From NCBI RefSeq assembly GCF_019656015.1, contig NZ_BPKW01000005.1, forward strand, positions 173,877-237,876: a stretch of DNA of 64,000 bases. The letters are read 5' to 3'. The notes under the pieces were generated by a model. The model was not told the origin of the DNA, searched no databases, and saw nothing but the letters and a program-made list of their open reading frames with translations. Below are positions 18,148-26,291 of the stretch, piece after piece. The DNA is from Leuconostoc inhae (GTDB lineage Bacteria; Bacillota; Bacilli; Lactobacillales; Lactobacillaceae). Numbering within the stretch: the stretch's first letter is position 1; every line of letters starts with the position of its first letter. The translations under genes were made by a program, and so were the position numbers.

Positions 18148-18792
18148 ATGACAAAACCATTATTTATTACGTTTGAAGGGCCAGAAGGTGCGGGTAAAAC
18201 TAGTGTTTTGGAAATTTTAATTTCTGAATTAAAACCTTTACTCGGGGATGACTTAGTTACGACGCGTGAGCCGGGAGGCAATCCAATATCTGAAGCAATC
18301 CGTGCCATATTGCAACCTGCTGAAGATAATGGTATGGATGAACGAACAGAGGCCTTGCTTTATACAGCCGCACGTCGCCAACACTTGGTAGAAATTATAT
18401 TACCAGCCTTGAAATCAGGTAAAGTAGTTATTTCTGATCGTTACATTGATAGTTCTTTAGCCTATCAAGGGGGTGGTCGAGGATTAGGTGTTGATAATAT
18501 ATGGCAAATTAATCAATTTGCTACAGAAGGTTTAATGCCAGACTTGACAATTTATTTTGATGTGCCACCAGAGCTTGGTTTGGCACGCGTTAAAGCAAAT
18601 CGTCAAGGGAAAATCGATCGATTAGACAAAGAAAACTTATCATTTCATCAGACAGTTCGACAAACATATTTACAACTACAACATGACTTTTCTGATAGAA
18701 TTAAAATAATTGATGCGACACAGTCATTAGATCAAGTAGTGGCTGATGCACGTCTATTGTTGTTAAAAACGCTTAAAGCTCGAAAGGAGTAA
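18148..18792 (+). CDS. tmk: Thymidylate kinase
   Basis: Tmk (214 aa) phosphorylates dTMP to dTDP. The P-loop is FEGPEGAGKTS (about residues 8-18), then the DR(Y/F) motif SDRYIDSSLAYQGGGRGLG, and TTREPGG. The lid QGKIDRL carries Arg. Length is normal. It follows yaaL by 74 bases and begins the tmk-darA-holB run. dTMP reaches it from thymidine kinase, also encoded in this window. Confidence 0.96.
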   Translation: MTKPLFITFEGPEGAGKTSVLEILISELKPLLGDDLVTTREPGGNPISEAIRAILQPAEDNGMDERTEALLYTAARRQHLVEIILPALKSGKVVISDRYIDSSLAYQGGGRGLGVDNIWQINQFATEGLMPDLTIYFDVPPELGLARVKANRQGKIDRLDKENLSFHQTVRQTYLQLQHDFSDRIKIIDATQSLDQVVADARLLLLKTLKARKE

Positions 18793-18797
18793 TTTTT

Positions 18798-19127
18798 ATG
18801 AAACTTATTACGGCTATTGTTCAGGATAAAGATACAACTAAATTAAGCAATGTATTTGTCAAAGCAAATGTACGTGCAACACGTTTAACGACTTCGGGTG
18901 GCTTTTTACGCTCAGGAAATACAACATTTTTAATTGCTATTGAAGATGAACGTGTTCAATCGGTACTTGACATGATTCAGTCTGTTTCACAAAAGAGAAA
19001 ACAATATATGGTACCACCAGTGAGCTTAGATGCTGGTGGCGCTCATGTTGGTGTCTATCCGGTTGAAGTTGAAGTTGGCGGTGCCACTGTTTACACACAA
19101 AGTATTGAATCATTCCATCAGTTCTAA
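18798..19127 (+). CDS. darA: Cyclic-di-AMP receptor, PII-like (DarA/PstA)
   Basis: This 109-aa PII-like protein (MKLITAIVQDKDTTKLSNVFVKANVRATRLTTSGGFLRSGN) matches the YaaQ/DarA/PstA family, trimers that bind cyclic di-AMP. The typical T(S/T)GGFL(R/K)xGNTT motif is present. It lies between tmk and holB, a conserved arrangement whose meaning is not known. The KimA-like potassium permease later in the window is another family often tied to this nucleotide. Confidence 0.93.
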   Translation: MKLITAIVQDKDTTKLSNVFVKANVRATRLTTSGGFLRSGNTTFLIAIEDERVQSVLDMIQSVSQKRKQYMVPPVSLDAGGAHVGVYPVEVEVGGATVYTQSIESFHQF

Positions 19128-20050
19128 TGCAATCAAATTTCGTAACAATAACACAAACGGTTTATCCGACACAAGCTTCGCATTTTATGAACTTAATTAG
19201 CAAAAGTCAGTTAAGCCATTTTTATTTATTTATTGGACCAAGTCAGCCAGAAAAGCTGGCTTTTTCTCAGTATCTCGCATGGCAAATTGTTACCCCAACT
19301 GAACGTAATCTCATAAGAATTACGGAAAATGATCATCCAGATGTTAAAATTATAAAACCCAGTTTGCCTAAAAGTGGAACAGGTACAAATAGAACTTGGA
19401 AAGTCGATCAAATTAGAGCCTTAAAACCCGAGTTTGTGACGGTTGCTCAAGAAAGCACACGCAAGGTTTTTGTTTTTGATGCTGTAGAAACGCTTCATGC
19501 TGAATCTGGTAATGCCTTATTAAAATTTATTGAGGAACCGACTGGTCCGCAATTGATTGTGATGTTAGCAGAAAATCTCAACGAGGTGATGACAACCATT
19601 CAATCACGCGCCCAGATTGTGCACTTGCTGCCTGAAACAATAGTAGATTCAGTAAGTGATTTAGTTGATGATGAGTGGCGGCAGGCGACGCAATTAATTT
19701 TATTTAAGTGGTTTGAGTTAATGATGCAACGCCGCATTGAAGCTTTTGTATACGTACAAACACACCTTGTTAATCAATTAAAAAATGATCAACAACAACA
19801 ATTATTTTTTAATTGGCTACATCAACTATCACGTGACACGGTTGTCTTTGGTGAAATTCCGGATGATATGTTGATATTTCCAATGTTAGTTGGCTTATAT
19901 AAAACATTGAGGCAGCATTACACAAAACAACAAGTAGTAAGAGCAAGTGATGCGGTGTTCATTGATGATCGCATACGTCAGAACAATGTGTCGTTACAAA
20001 CGCGACTTGAAAAAATTGTGCTTGATGTGACGATTGCCCTAGGAGAATAA
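19127..20050 (+). CDS. holB: DNA polymerase III subunit delta prime
   Basis: HolB (307 aa) is the stator of the clamp loader. It lacks Walker A, which is normal for delta prime. Conserved parts are KVDQIRALKPEF, VFVFDAVETLHAESGNALLKFIEEP and TIQSRAQIVHLLP (the SRC-like motif has Ala for Cys). Family members carry a cysteine zinc module before HPDV; here LAWQIVTPTERNLIRITENDHPDV (50-73) has no Cys. The ATG shares a base with the darA stop (TAATG) and lacks an SD. ricT and yabA, usual after holB, are absent. Confidence 0.93.
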   Translation: MQSNFVTITQTVYPTQASHFMNLISKSQLSHFYLFIGPSQPEKLAFSQYLAWQIVTPTERNLIRITENDHPDVKIIKPSLPKSGTGTNRTWKVDQIRALKPEFVTVAQESTRKVFVFDAVETLHAESGNALLKFIEEPTGPQLIVMLAENLNEVMTTIQSRAQIVHLLPETIVDSVSDLVDDEWRQATQLILFKWFELMMQRRIEAFVYVQTHLVNQLKNDQQQQLFFNWLHQLSRDTVVFGEIPDDMLIFPMLVGLYKTLRQHYTKQQVVRASDAVFIDDRIRQNNVSLQTRLEKIVLDVTIALGE

Positions 20051-20051
20051 C

Positions 20052-20927
20052 ATGCAACAACAAAAAAGTTTTGAAAAAAAACAAACAGGGACATTATTTT
20101 TGGTGCCAACCCCGATAGGTAATTTGCAAGACATGACGCCACGCGCGATTGATACATTAAAAAACGTTGATTTAATAGCGGCTGAAGATACACGACATAC
20201 ACAACAATTACTTAATCATTTTGATATTGATACTAAACAAACAAGTTTTCATGAACATAATTGGCAAGTTAAAATTCCTGGTATTATTTTGGATTTACAA
20301 GGTGGCAAAAATGTGGCTCAAGTGAGTGATGCCGGTATGCCATCTATTTCTGATCCGGGCAAAGAACTCGTTGCTGCCGCAATTGAAAATAATATAACTG
20401 TTGTGCCAATTCCAGGTGCAACGGCTGGTGTTACAGCTTTGATTGCAAGTGGGTTAGTGCCACAACCTTTTTATTTTTATGGCTTTTTACAACGTAAAAA
20501 CAATGAACAATTAGCAGAATTAGAACAATTATCAAGCATACGAGATACTATTATTTTTTATGAATCACCACATCGCATCAAAAAAACATTAGAAAATATA
20601 CAAAAAATTATGGGCGATGATCGAGGTGTCGTTCTGGCCCGCGAATTGACTAAACGTTACGAGGAATTTTTACGTGGTACAGCACAAGAGTTAGTTGAAT
20701 GGGCAAAAGATAATGACATTCGTGGTGAATTTGTGGTGATGATTGCTGGTTATCAAGGTGTAGTAGAAGAAAAAAAGAAATCTGATGACCTTGGTTTGTC
20801 TGTTCATGATGCTGTTGCGGCCTTGATCAGTAGAGGGTTGAAACCCAATATGGCAATCAAGCAAATTGCAAAATCACGGGGACTTGACAGACAGGCAGTT
20901 TATTCTGATTACCATGATATTGACTAA
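20052..20927 (+). CDS. rsmI: 16S rRNA (cytidine1402-2'-O)-methyltransferase
   Basis: RsmI (291 aa) is a tetrapyrrole-methylase-fold enzyme that 2'-O-methylates C1402 in the 30S decoding centre. The motifs are VPTPIGNLQDMTPRAIDTL, AAEDTRHTQQLLNHF, VSDAGMPSISDPG and FYESPHR. A C-terminal helix-turn-helix-like tail (KPNMAIKQIAKSRGLDRQAVYSDYH) is typical. It lies two bases after holB, in the position usually reached only after yabA. Confidence 0.96.
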   Translation: MQQQKSFEKKQTGTLFLVPTPIGNLQDMTPRAIDTLKNVDLIAAEDTRHTQQLLNHFDIDTKQTSFHEHNWQVKIPGIILDLQGGKNVAQVSDAGMPSISDPGKELVAAAIENNITVVPIPGATAGVTALIASGLVPQPFYFYGFLQRKNNEQLAELEQLSSIRDTIIFYESPHRIKKTLENIQKIMGDDRGVVLARELTKRYEEFLRGTAQELVEWAKDNDIRGEFVVMIAGYQGVVEEKKKSDDLGLSVHDAVAALISRGLKPNMAIKQIAKSRGLDRQAVYSDYHDID

Positions 20928-20963
20928 AAATCTATCGTGAGGCAATTTGTAAGGGGGATTATT

Positions 20964-21701
20964 ATGCAAACATTTGAAATTAAACGACACGTTGAATATT
21001 ATGAAGCTGACACAACTGGCAAGTTAACATTACCAATGATTTTAAACTGGGCAGTGTTGGCTTCAAAAAAGCAAAGTGATGCGTTAGATGTCGGACAAAA
21101 AATATATTTAGGCCGTGGTTTAGGTTGGATTATTTTGCAATATGAGATCCATATTACACGTCGTCCCGAAATAAACGAAGAAATTACAATTAAAACATAC
21201 GCCGCAAAATATAACCCTTTTTTTGTCAGTCGGCCCTTTGTTTTTTTTGACATGAATGGGAACGAAATTATTCGTGTTGATTCAATTTGGACAATGATCG
21301 ATATTAAAAATCGACGTATGGCACGATTGCCACAAGACATTGTTGATAAATATCAGGCAGAGCGTGTTAAACAAATTCCACGTATTGCCAAACCAGCGCA
21401 GTTTGGTACTGATGAAACGTTTGAAGAAAATGAGTACCATGTACGTTATCTTGATATTGATGCCAATAAGCATGTCAATAATTCAAAGTATTTTGAATGG
21501 ATGCAAGATGTTATCCCGCCAGAATTTTTAACAACGCACGAAGTGACTGATATTAATTTGAAATTTGAGAATGAAGTTCGCTTAGGACATATGATTCAAT
21601 CACAAGTGATTTTGGAACAACAAACCAGTAAACATCGTATCATGTTAGGTGATGTTGTTAGTGCAGAAGCTGAGTTTAAGTGGCGTGATGTGTCCTTTTA
21701 G
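20964..21701 (+). CDS. Acyl-ACP thioesterase (FatA/B type)
   Basis: This 245-aa double hot-dog protein resembles bacterial acyl-ACP thioesterases: FEIKRHVEYYEADTTGKLTLPMILNW in the first fold, and DIDANKHVNNSKYFEWMQD in the second with the conserved N-x-H-V-N-N catalytic region. It would release fatty acids from ACP. I use ATG 20964 with AAGGGGG upstream rather than 20937. It is probably in one unit with rsmI. Confidence 0.88.
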   Translation: MQTFEIKRHVEYYEADTTGKLTLPMILNWAVLASKKQSDALDVGQKIYLGRGLGWIILQYEIHITRRPEINEEITIKTYAAKYNPFFVSRPFVFFDMNGNEIIRVDSIWTMIDIKNRRMARLPQDIVDKYQAERVKQIPRIAKPAQFGTDETFEENEYHVRYLDIDANKHVNNSKYFEWMQDVIPPEFLTTHEVTDINLKFENEVRLGHMIQSQVILEQQTSKHRIMLGDVVSAEAEFKWRDVSF

Positions 21702-21745
21702 TGTAAACTGAAGATATCATTAATTCTAAAATAGAGAGGCTTATT

Positions 21746-22738
21746 ATGTCAGTATTGGTATTAGGTGGGGCAGGTTACATTGGCTCACATATGGTAAAAA
21801 CGCTTGTTGAGAGTGGACGTGATGTTGTCGTTGTGGATGCGCTCTTTACCGGTCACCGTGATGCAGTTAATCCATCGGCTAAGTTTTATCAAGTTGATAT
21901 TCGTGACAAAGCAGCGTTATCAGAAGTTTTCGACAAAGAAAGTATTGAGCAGGTTGTGCATTTTGCAGCTTTTTCAATTGTACCGGAATCAGTAGCAAAT
22001 CCATTGAAATACTTTGATAATAATACAAGTGGTATGATCACGTTACTTGAAGTGATGAAAGATCATGATGTGAAGCAAATCGTCTTTTCTTCAACTGCTG
22101 CAACGTATGGTAATCCAGTAAATATTCCAATTAAAGAAACTGACCCACAAAATCCGATCAATCCTTATGGTGAATCAAAGCTTATGATGGAAAAAATCAT
22201 GGCTTGGTCGGACAAATCTGATGGTGTTAAATGGGTTGCTCTACGTTACTTTAACGTAGCCGGAGCAGCTGAAGATGGTTCGATTGGTGAAGATCACACA
22301 CCTGAAACGCATCTTGTACCAATTATTTTACAAGCTGGATTAGGACAGCGTAAGTATATTGAAATGTTTGGTGATGATTATAAGACACCAGACGGGTTTA
22401 ATGTTCGAGATTATGTACATGTACTTGATTTAGCTGATGCACATATACGTGCTTTAAAATATTTAGCTGATGGACATGAATCAAATCAATTCAATTTGGG
22501 CTCTGCAACTGGTTTCTCTGTTAAAGAGATGGTTGAAGCAGCACGTGAAGCAACAGGCGTTGCTATTCCGTCAAAAATTGGGCCACGTCGTGCTGGTGAT
22601 CCAGATATTTTGATTGCCAATTCTGATAAGGCACGTGATATTTTAGGCTGGGCACCAAAGTATGATAATGTGCAAGACATTATTAAGACAGCTTGGCATT
22701 GGCATCAAAATCATCCAACTGGTTATGATGATAAATAA
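21746..22738 (+). CDS. galE: UDP-glucose 4-epimerase
   Basis: GalE (330 aa) interconverts UDP-glucose and UDP-galactose. The NAD-binding GGAGYIGSH (about residues 7-15) is followed by the catalytic region SSTAATYG and the YxxxK motif ([11 protein letters not shown]). RYFNVAGA and HVLDLADAH are conserved. Length is normal. AGAGG precedes the ATG. No other galactose gene lies next to it, so it may serve mainly exopolysaccharide or wall precursors. Confidence 0.95.
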   Translation: MSVLVLGGAGYIGSHMVKTLVESGRDVVVVDALFTGHRDAVNPSAKFYQVDIRDKAALSEVFDKESIEQVVHFAAFSIVPESVANPLKYFDNNTSGMITLLEVMKDHDVKQIVFSSTAATYGNPVNIPIKETDPQNPINPYGESKLMMEKIMAWSDKSDGVKWVALRYFNVAGAAEDGSIGEDHTPETHLVPIILQAGLGQRKYIEMFGDDYKTPDGFNVRDYVHVLDLADAHIRALKYLADGHESNQFNLGSATGFSVKEMVEAAREATGVAIPSKIGPRRAGDPDILIANSDKARDILGWAPKYDNVQDIIKTAWHWHQNHPTGYDDK

Positions 22739-22745
22739 ATCTAAA

Positions 22746-22782
22746 AAATGAACCTACAAAATTTTGCAGGTTCATTTTTTTT
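22746..22782 (+). terminator. Terminator of galE
   Basis: AATGAACCT pairs with AGGTTCATT, with further pairing inside, followed by a run of eight T. Confidence 0.9.
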
Positions 22783-22792
22783 AGGGAATTTT

Positions 22793-22821
22793 TTGACAAA
22801 AATTGTAAAAGATGTTTTACT
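22793..22821 (+). promoter_or_regulatory. Promoter of the XRE/membrane-protein pair
   Basis: A perfect -35 TTGACA (22793-22798), a 17-base spacer, and TTTACT (22816-22821). The -10 lies inside the palindrome at 22804-22844, so a repressor bound there would block it. Confidence 0.7.
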
Positions 22822-22844
22822 ACATATGTAAAACATCTTTTACA
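22804..22844. promoter_or_regulatory. 17-bp perfect palindrome, likely operator
   Basis: The arms 22804-22820 (TGTAAAAGATGTTTTAC) and 22828-22844 are exactly complementary with a 7-base centre. It overlaps the -10 and ends 16 bases before the regulator's ATG. Within each arm GTAAAA(GAT/CAT)... also repeats. It is most simply an autoregulatory operator for the adjoining XRE protein. Confidence 0.7.
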
Positions 22845-22859
22845 GAAAGAGAATGATAG

Positions 22860-23063
22860 ATGGAAAATATAATTCGTGAACGTCGAAAACAAGGGCATTT
22901 ATCACAAGAAGCATTAGCAAAAAAGGCCAATGTTACAAGACAAACAATTAATGCCATTGAAAATGCAAAGTACGATCCATCATTAGCACTAGCCTTCAAA
23001 TTAGCAAAAATACTAGAAACAACAATTGACCAATTATTTATCGATAGTAAAGAAAATGGTTAA
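22860..23063 (+). CDS. Small XRE-family regulator
   Basis: This 67-aa protein is just one helix-turn-helix domain: IIRERRKQGHLSQEALAKKANVTRQTINAIENAKYDPSLALAFKLAKILETTIDQLF. It is the YgzD/YvaO-like stand-alone type, often followed by a membrane protein gene, as here. A promoter and perfect palindrome directly upstream suggest it represses itself and the downstream gene. The inducing signal is unknown. Confidence 0.88.
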   Translation: MENIIRERRKQGHLSQEALAKKANVTRQTINAIENAKYDPSLALAFKLAKILETTIDQLFIDSKENG

Positions 23064-23157
23064 AATACAAAAAATCAGTCGAATGATGACAGTGATATTG
23101 GGCATGTATAGCAATATCGTAAATTGTATTATAATTTTAAATAAAAAGGGGATAAAC

Positions 23158-23598
23158 GTGATTAATGTTAAAAAAAACGCTGTTAAAATGACAGCATTGG
23201 TGTTCGGATTACTTTTGTTATTTATAACATATAGTTTGACAGGCAAGACATCTATATTGGTAGGCTATTTTGTTTATGTGACGCTTCTTTTACATCATAA
23301 AAAAAGGCTAAAAGAAAAAGCTATAAAAATGTCGCCGAAAGCACACCTTAAAATCACAATAGATGAATTATATAATGATGAACGCGAATTGGCTGCTATT
23401 ATGGGTGCCAAGCATTTTGCATTACGCATAGGTTTCATTGTGTTAGTTGTTTTAGCTTTAATTAGTGTATCATTTAATCGTTTTTTTGATAGAGTTATCA
23501 CGCTATCATTAACTGAAGTAGGTTTGTTATTAATGGTTGTCATGTTTATCACTCAGGTTGCCTACGTTGCAAGATTATTTTATGAACTACGCGATTAG
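23158..23598 (+). CDS. Four-segment membrane protein, partner of the XRE regulator
   Basis: A 146-aa protein with about four hydrophobic segments in two pairs (about residues 11-24, 29-45, 96-113, 121-142), the pairs separated by a charged stretch (HHKKRLKEKAIKMSPKAHLKI...YNDERELAAIMG). The pattern resembles DUF2178/DUF3796-type partners of small XRE regulators. I prefer GTG 23158: AAGGGG lies upstream, and a TATAAT at 23130-23135 suggests a separate transcript. In-frame ATG 23056, overlapping the regulator's end, is the alternative and would add a further 34 residues. Confidence 0.65.
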   Translation: MINVKKNAVKMTALVFGLLLLFITYSLTGKTSILVGYFVYVTLLLHHKKRLKEKAIKMSPKAHLKITIDELYNDERELAAIMGAKHFALRIGFIVLVVLALISVSFNRFFDRVITLSLTEVGLLLMVVMFITQVAYVARLFYELRD

Positions 23599-23674
23599 TC
23601 AAAGGGTATGAGAAAAATTGTTGCGTAAACAACAAATTCATGATATACTAATTTTTGTTGTGAAAGTGACAAAT

Positions 23675-23747
23675 GGACAGCTAGCTCAGTTGGTAGAGCA
23701 ACGGACTCTTAATCCGTGGGTCCAGGGTTCGAGCCCCTGGCTGTCCA
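23675..23747 (+). tRNA. tRNA-Lys (CUU)
   Basis: A complete 73-nt cloverleaf: acceptor GGACAGC/GCTGTCC, D arm GCTC/GAGC, anticodon stem ACGGA/TCCGT with loop CTCTTAA (anticodon CTT, reads AAG), T arm CAGGG/CCCTG with TTCGAGC. The CCA end is not encoded. Confidence 0.97.
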
Positions 23748-23753
23748 CTAAAT

Positions 23754-23786
23754 AAATGCCGACACATTTCTGTGTTGGCATTTTTT
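23754..23786 (+). terminator. Terminator after tRNA-Lys
   Basis: AATGCCGACACA pairs with TGTGTTGGCATT (one G-T pair) around TTTC, followed by six T. Confidence 0.9.
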
Positions 23787-23855
23787 GTATGATCATCAGA
23801 ATTAGCAATTATTATCACGTGGGTTACAATGATAATAATAGGGGGAAGTTGTTGT

Positions 23856-24629
23856 ATGAAAATGCGTTCTAAACATTGGGTTGGTTGGATATGTGGATTA
23901 ATTATCATTTTTGTTGTGGCATTTGGTACAATTTTGCATGTTAATCATAGTAACAAATTAGTGAAAAAGCAACAGACAATGCAAAAATCATCTATCAAAA
24001 GTCAGCGTGATTCATTACCAAAAAATAGTAAATTGTCAGATTGGCAATTAATTTTGATTAATAAACAGCATCCACGTACATCTGAAATTCATTTTAATCA
24101 AGTGACAGTTGACGACAAACAAATAGATCAAAGAATTCTAAAACCTTTAACAGATTTTCGTGCTGGTGCTAAGGTAGCAGGTTATGATACAACCCTTGTA
24201 TCAGGATATCGATCCATTGCTGCCCAGACTAAAGTTTATCAAGATTCTTTGCAACAAAATGAAGCAAACGGAATGGATCGAGAAACTGCAACAAAGCTGA
24301 CGAAAAGTGTCATTCAAACGCCTGGTTCATCTGAACATCAAACTGGTCTTGCAGTCGATCTAGCAGGAAGCGATGCATTAGCAAAATATCCTGCCTTAAT
24401 GGCACAAATGGACGAATTTAAATCACAAAAGTGGTTAATTAAACATGCAGCTGATTATGGTTTTGTTTTACGATATTTAAAGGATTCAAAATCAATATCA
24501 CAAACTGGGATAGATTATGAATCATGGCATTTTCGTTATGTTGGTATTGCTAACGCGCAATATATGGTAAAACATCATCTGACTTTAGAAGCATATAGAA
24601 ATATACTTAGAAATGCAGGGCAAAATTAG
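23856..24629 (+). CDS. D-alanyl-D-alanine carboxypeptidase, VanY family (M15)
   Basis: This 257-aa enzyme is anchored or secreted by an N-terminal membrane segment (about residues 7-26, WVGWICGLIIIFVVAFGTIL). The M15B zinc-peptidase motifs are present: SGYRSIAAQTKVY, SSEHQTGLAVDL (H and D zinc ligands) and ESWHFRYVG (catalytic Glu and His ligand). It would trim the terminal residue from stem peptides, which in this organism may be D-lactate. ATG 23856 follows GGGGGAAG; the longer start at 23829 is rejected. Confidence 0.92.
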   Translation: MKMRSKHWVGWICGLIIIFVVAFGTILHVNHSNKLVKKQQTMQKSSIKSQRDSLPKNSKLSDWQLILINKQHPRTSEIHFNQVTVDDKQIDQRILKPLTDFRAGAKVAGYDTTLVSGYRSIAAQTKVYQDSLQQNEANGMDRETATKLTKSVIQTPGSSEHQTGLAVDLAGSDALAKYPALMAQMDEFKSQKWLIKHAADYGFVLRYLKDSKSISQTGIDYESWHFRYVGIANAQYMVKHHLTLEAYRNILRNAGQN

Positions 24630-24698
24630 CTCTGAAAATTATGTCGATTTTTGATATACTAAGTATGTATCAAATTGACTGAAATTAGGAGAATTGGC

Positions 24699-25343
24699 AT
24701 GATTGTATTATCAGGCACTATCGGCGCCGGCAAAACAAGTTTAACGGAGATGTTAGCGAACCATTTAGATTCAAAGGCATTTTACGAAAGTGTTGATGAC
24801 AATCCAATTTTGCCACTATTCTATGAAAATCCAAAAAAATACGGCTTTTTATTGCAGATTTATTTTTTAAACAAGCGTTTAGCGCAAATAAAAGTGGCAC
24901 AGACTACCGGAACAAATAATATTGTTGATCGTTCAATCTATGAAGATGCACTTTTATTTCAATTAACGGCGGACCTGAATCGTGCAACTCAAACTGAAGT
25001 AGATATATATAAGTCGCTTGTTGATAATATGATGGCTGATATTACTGGTGTCAATGATATTAAAAATCCGGATTTATTGATTCATGTGCGTGTTAGTTTT
25101 GAAACAATGCTTGAACGCATTGAAAAGCGTGGGCGTTCATTTGAACAGATAGCTGACAATCCAGATTTATATGAATATTATAAAGAATTAAATAAACGTT
25201 ATGACGCTTGGTTTGAATCATATGATCGATCACCAAAAGTACAAATAGATGGTGATCGCTTTGATTTTGTAATGAGCGAAGAGGCTCGTGACAAAGTCTT
25301 AGATATGATTGATACAAAATTATCAGAAGTTAACACAAAATAA
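24699..25343 (+). CDS. Deoxynucleoside kinase (dAK/dGK type)
   Basis: This 214-aa kinase has a P-loop LSGTIGAGKTSLTE at the N-terminus, FYESVDDNPILPLFYENP for base selection, the DRS motif (NIVDRSIYEDALLF) and the lid EKRGRSFEQ. It belongs to the Gram-positive deoxyadenosine/deoxyguanosine kinase family and would salvage purine deoxynucleosides. ATG 24699 has AGGAG seven bases upstream. The gene is monocistronic with its own terminator. Confidence 0.92.
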   Translation: MIVLSGTIGAGKTSLTEMLANHLDSKAFYESVDDNPILPLFYENPKKYGFLLQIYFLNKRLAQIKVAQTTGTNNIVDRSIYEDALLFQLTADLNRATQTEVDIYKSLVDNMMADITGVNDIKNPDLLIHVRVSFETMLERIEKRGRSFEQIADNPDLYEYYKELNKRYDAWFESYDRSPKVQIDGDRFDFVMSEEARDKVLDMIDTKLSEVNTK

Positions 25344-25377
25344 AAAGCGATGGGTTGTTTTGACTCATCGCTTTTTA
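25344..25377 (+). terminator. Terminator of the deoxynucleoside kinase gene
   Basis: AAGCGATG pairs with CATCGCTT across GGTTGTTTTGACT and is followed by a T run. Confidence 0.9.
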
Positions 25378-25431
25378 TAAAATGTTATAAAACGAACCAT
25401 CAAGTAAGGGAAAATAATTTGGAGGACCGAA

Positions 25432-26199
25432 ATGATTAAATATGGTTTTATCGGCACAGGTAATATGGCCCAGGCAATGATTAAAGGTTTACTAGCGAAA
25501 GGCGTATCAGCAAAAAGTATTGCCGTATATTCACCGCGATCTGCTGCTAAACTCACTGAAAAATGGGGAGTAATATCTTTATCAGCGCAAAGATTAATTG
25601 ACGACAGTGATTTGATTGTGCTAGCATTTTTACCAAATCAATTAGAAAATGTTACAGCTAACTTAGATTTTAAAAATAAACTTGTCGTATCTGTTTTGGC
25701 AGGAATAACACTGGAACAATTAATAGCTGCGACACATACGACACAAATTGTTCGAACATTACCTAATGTCAATGTGGCAATTAATCAAGGTGTGACAGCT
25801 TTTTCTAATACTGCGTTAACAGCAACAAATAACACAATTTTCAAGGTGTTTTCAGATTACCTTGGCAGTAATTTTAACTTAGCAGAAACGCAATTTGCTA
25901 TATTTTCTGCCGTTGCCGGTTCGGGACCAGCGTACGTGTTTAAATATATCGATGCACTGGCGCAAGCAGGTATTGCCAACGGACTGGAAACAGAATTAGC
26001 AACCGATATTGCTACACAAACAGTACTTGGATCTGCTCAAACCTTAGCTTTATCAACACATTCAGCAAAAGAGTTACAAAATGCTGTTGCCTCACCGGGA
26101 GGATCAACTCGTGCAGGATTAGACGATTTTGACACACAAAATTTTGATGATGTGATAGTACATGCCATTAAAGCTACGGTAGAACATAAGCATCTATAA
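25432..26199 (+). CDS. proC: Pyrroline-5-carboxylate reductase
   Basis: ProC (255 aa) makes proline from pyrroline-5-carboxylate. The NADP-binding FIGTGNMAQAMIKGL is at the N-terminus. The signature VAGSGPAYVFKYIDAL and the C-terminal VASPGGSTRAGLDDF are complete. TTGGAGG precedes the ATG. proA and proB are not beside it. Confidence 0.95.
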   Translation: MIKYGFIGTGNMAQAMIKGLLAKGVSAKSIAVYSPRSAAKLTEKWGVISLSAQRLIDDSDLIVLAFLPNQLENVTANLDFKNKLVVSVLAGITLEQLIAATHTTQIVRTLPNVNVAINQGVTAFSNTALTATNNTIFKVFSDYLGSNFNLAETQFAIFSAVAGSGPAYVFKYIDALAQAGIANGLETELATDIATQTVLGSAQTLALSTHSAKELQNAVASPGGSTRAGLDDFDTQNFDDVIVHAIKATVEHKHL

Positions 26200-26291
26200 A
26201 ACTAACTGGTCGATGATAGCGCCATGCTTTGGAATGCTAATTTAGTGTATTTAATGAGCGATGTGCTAACAAATTTTGTATAATGGATATT

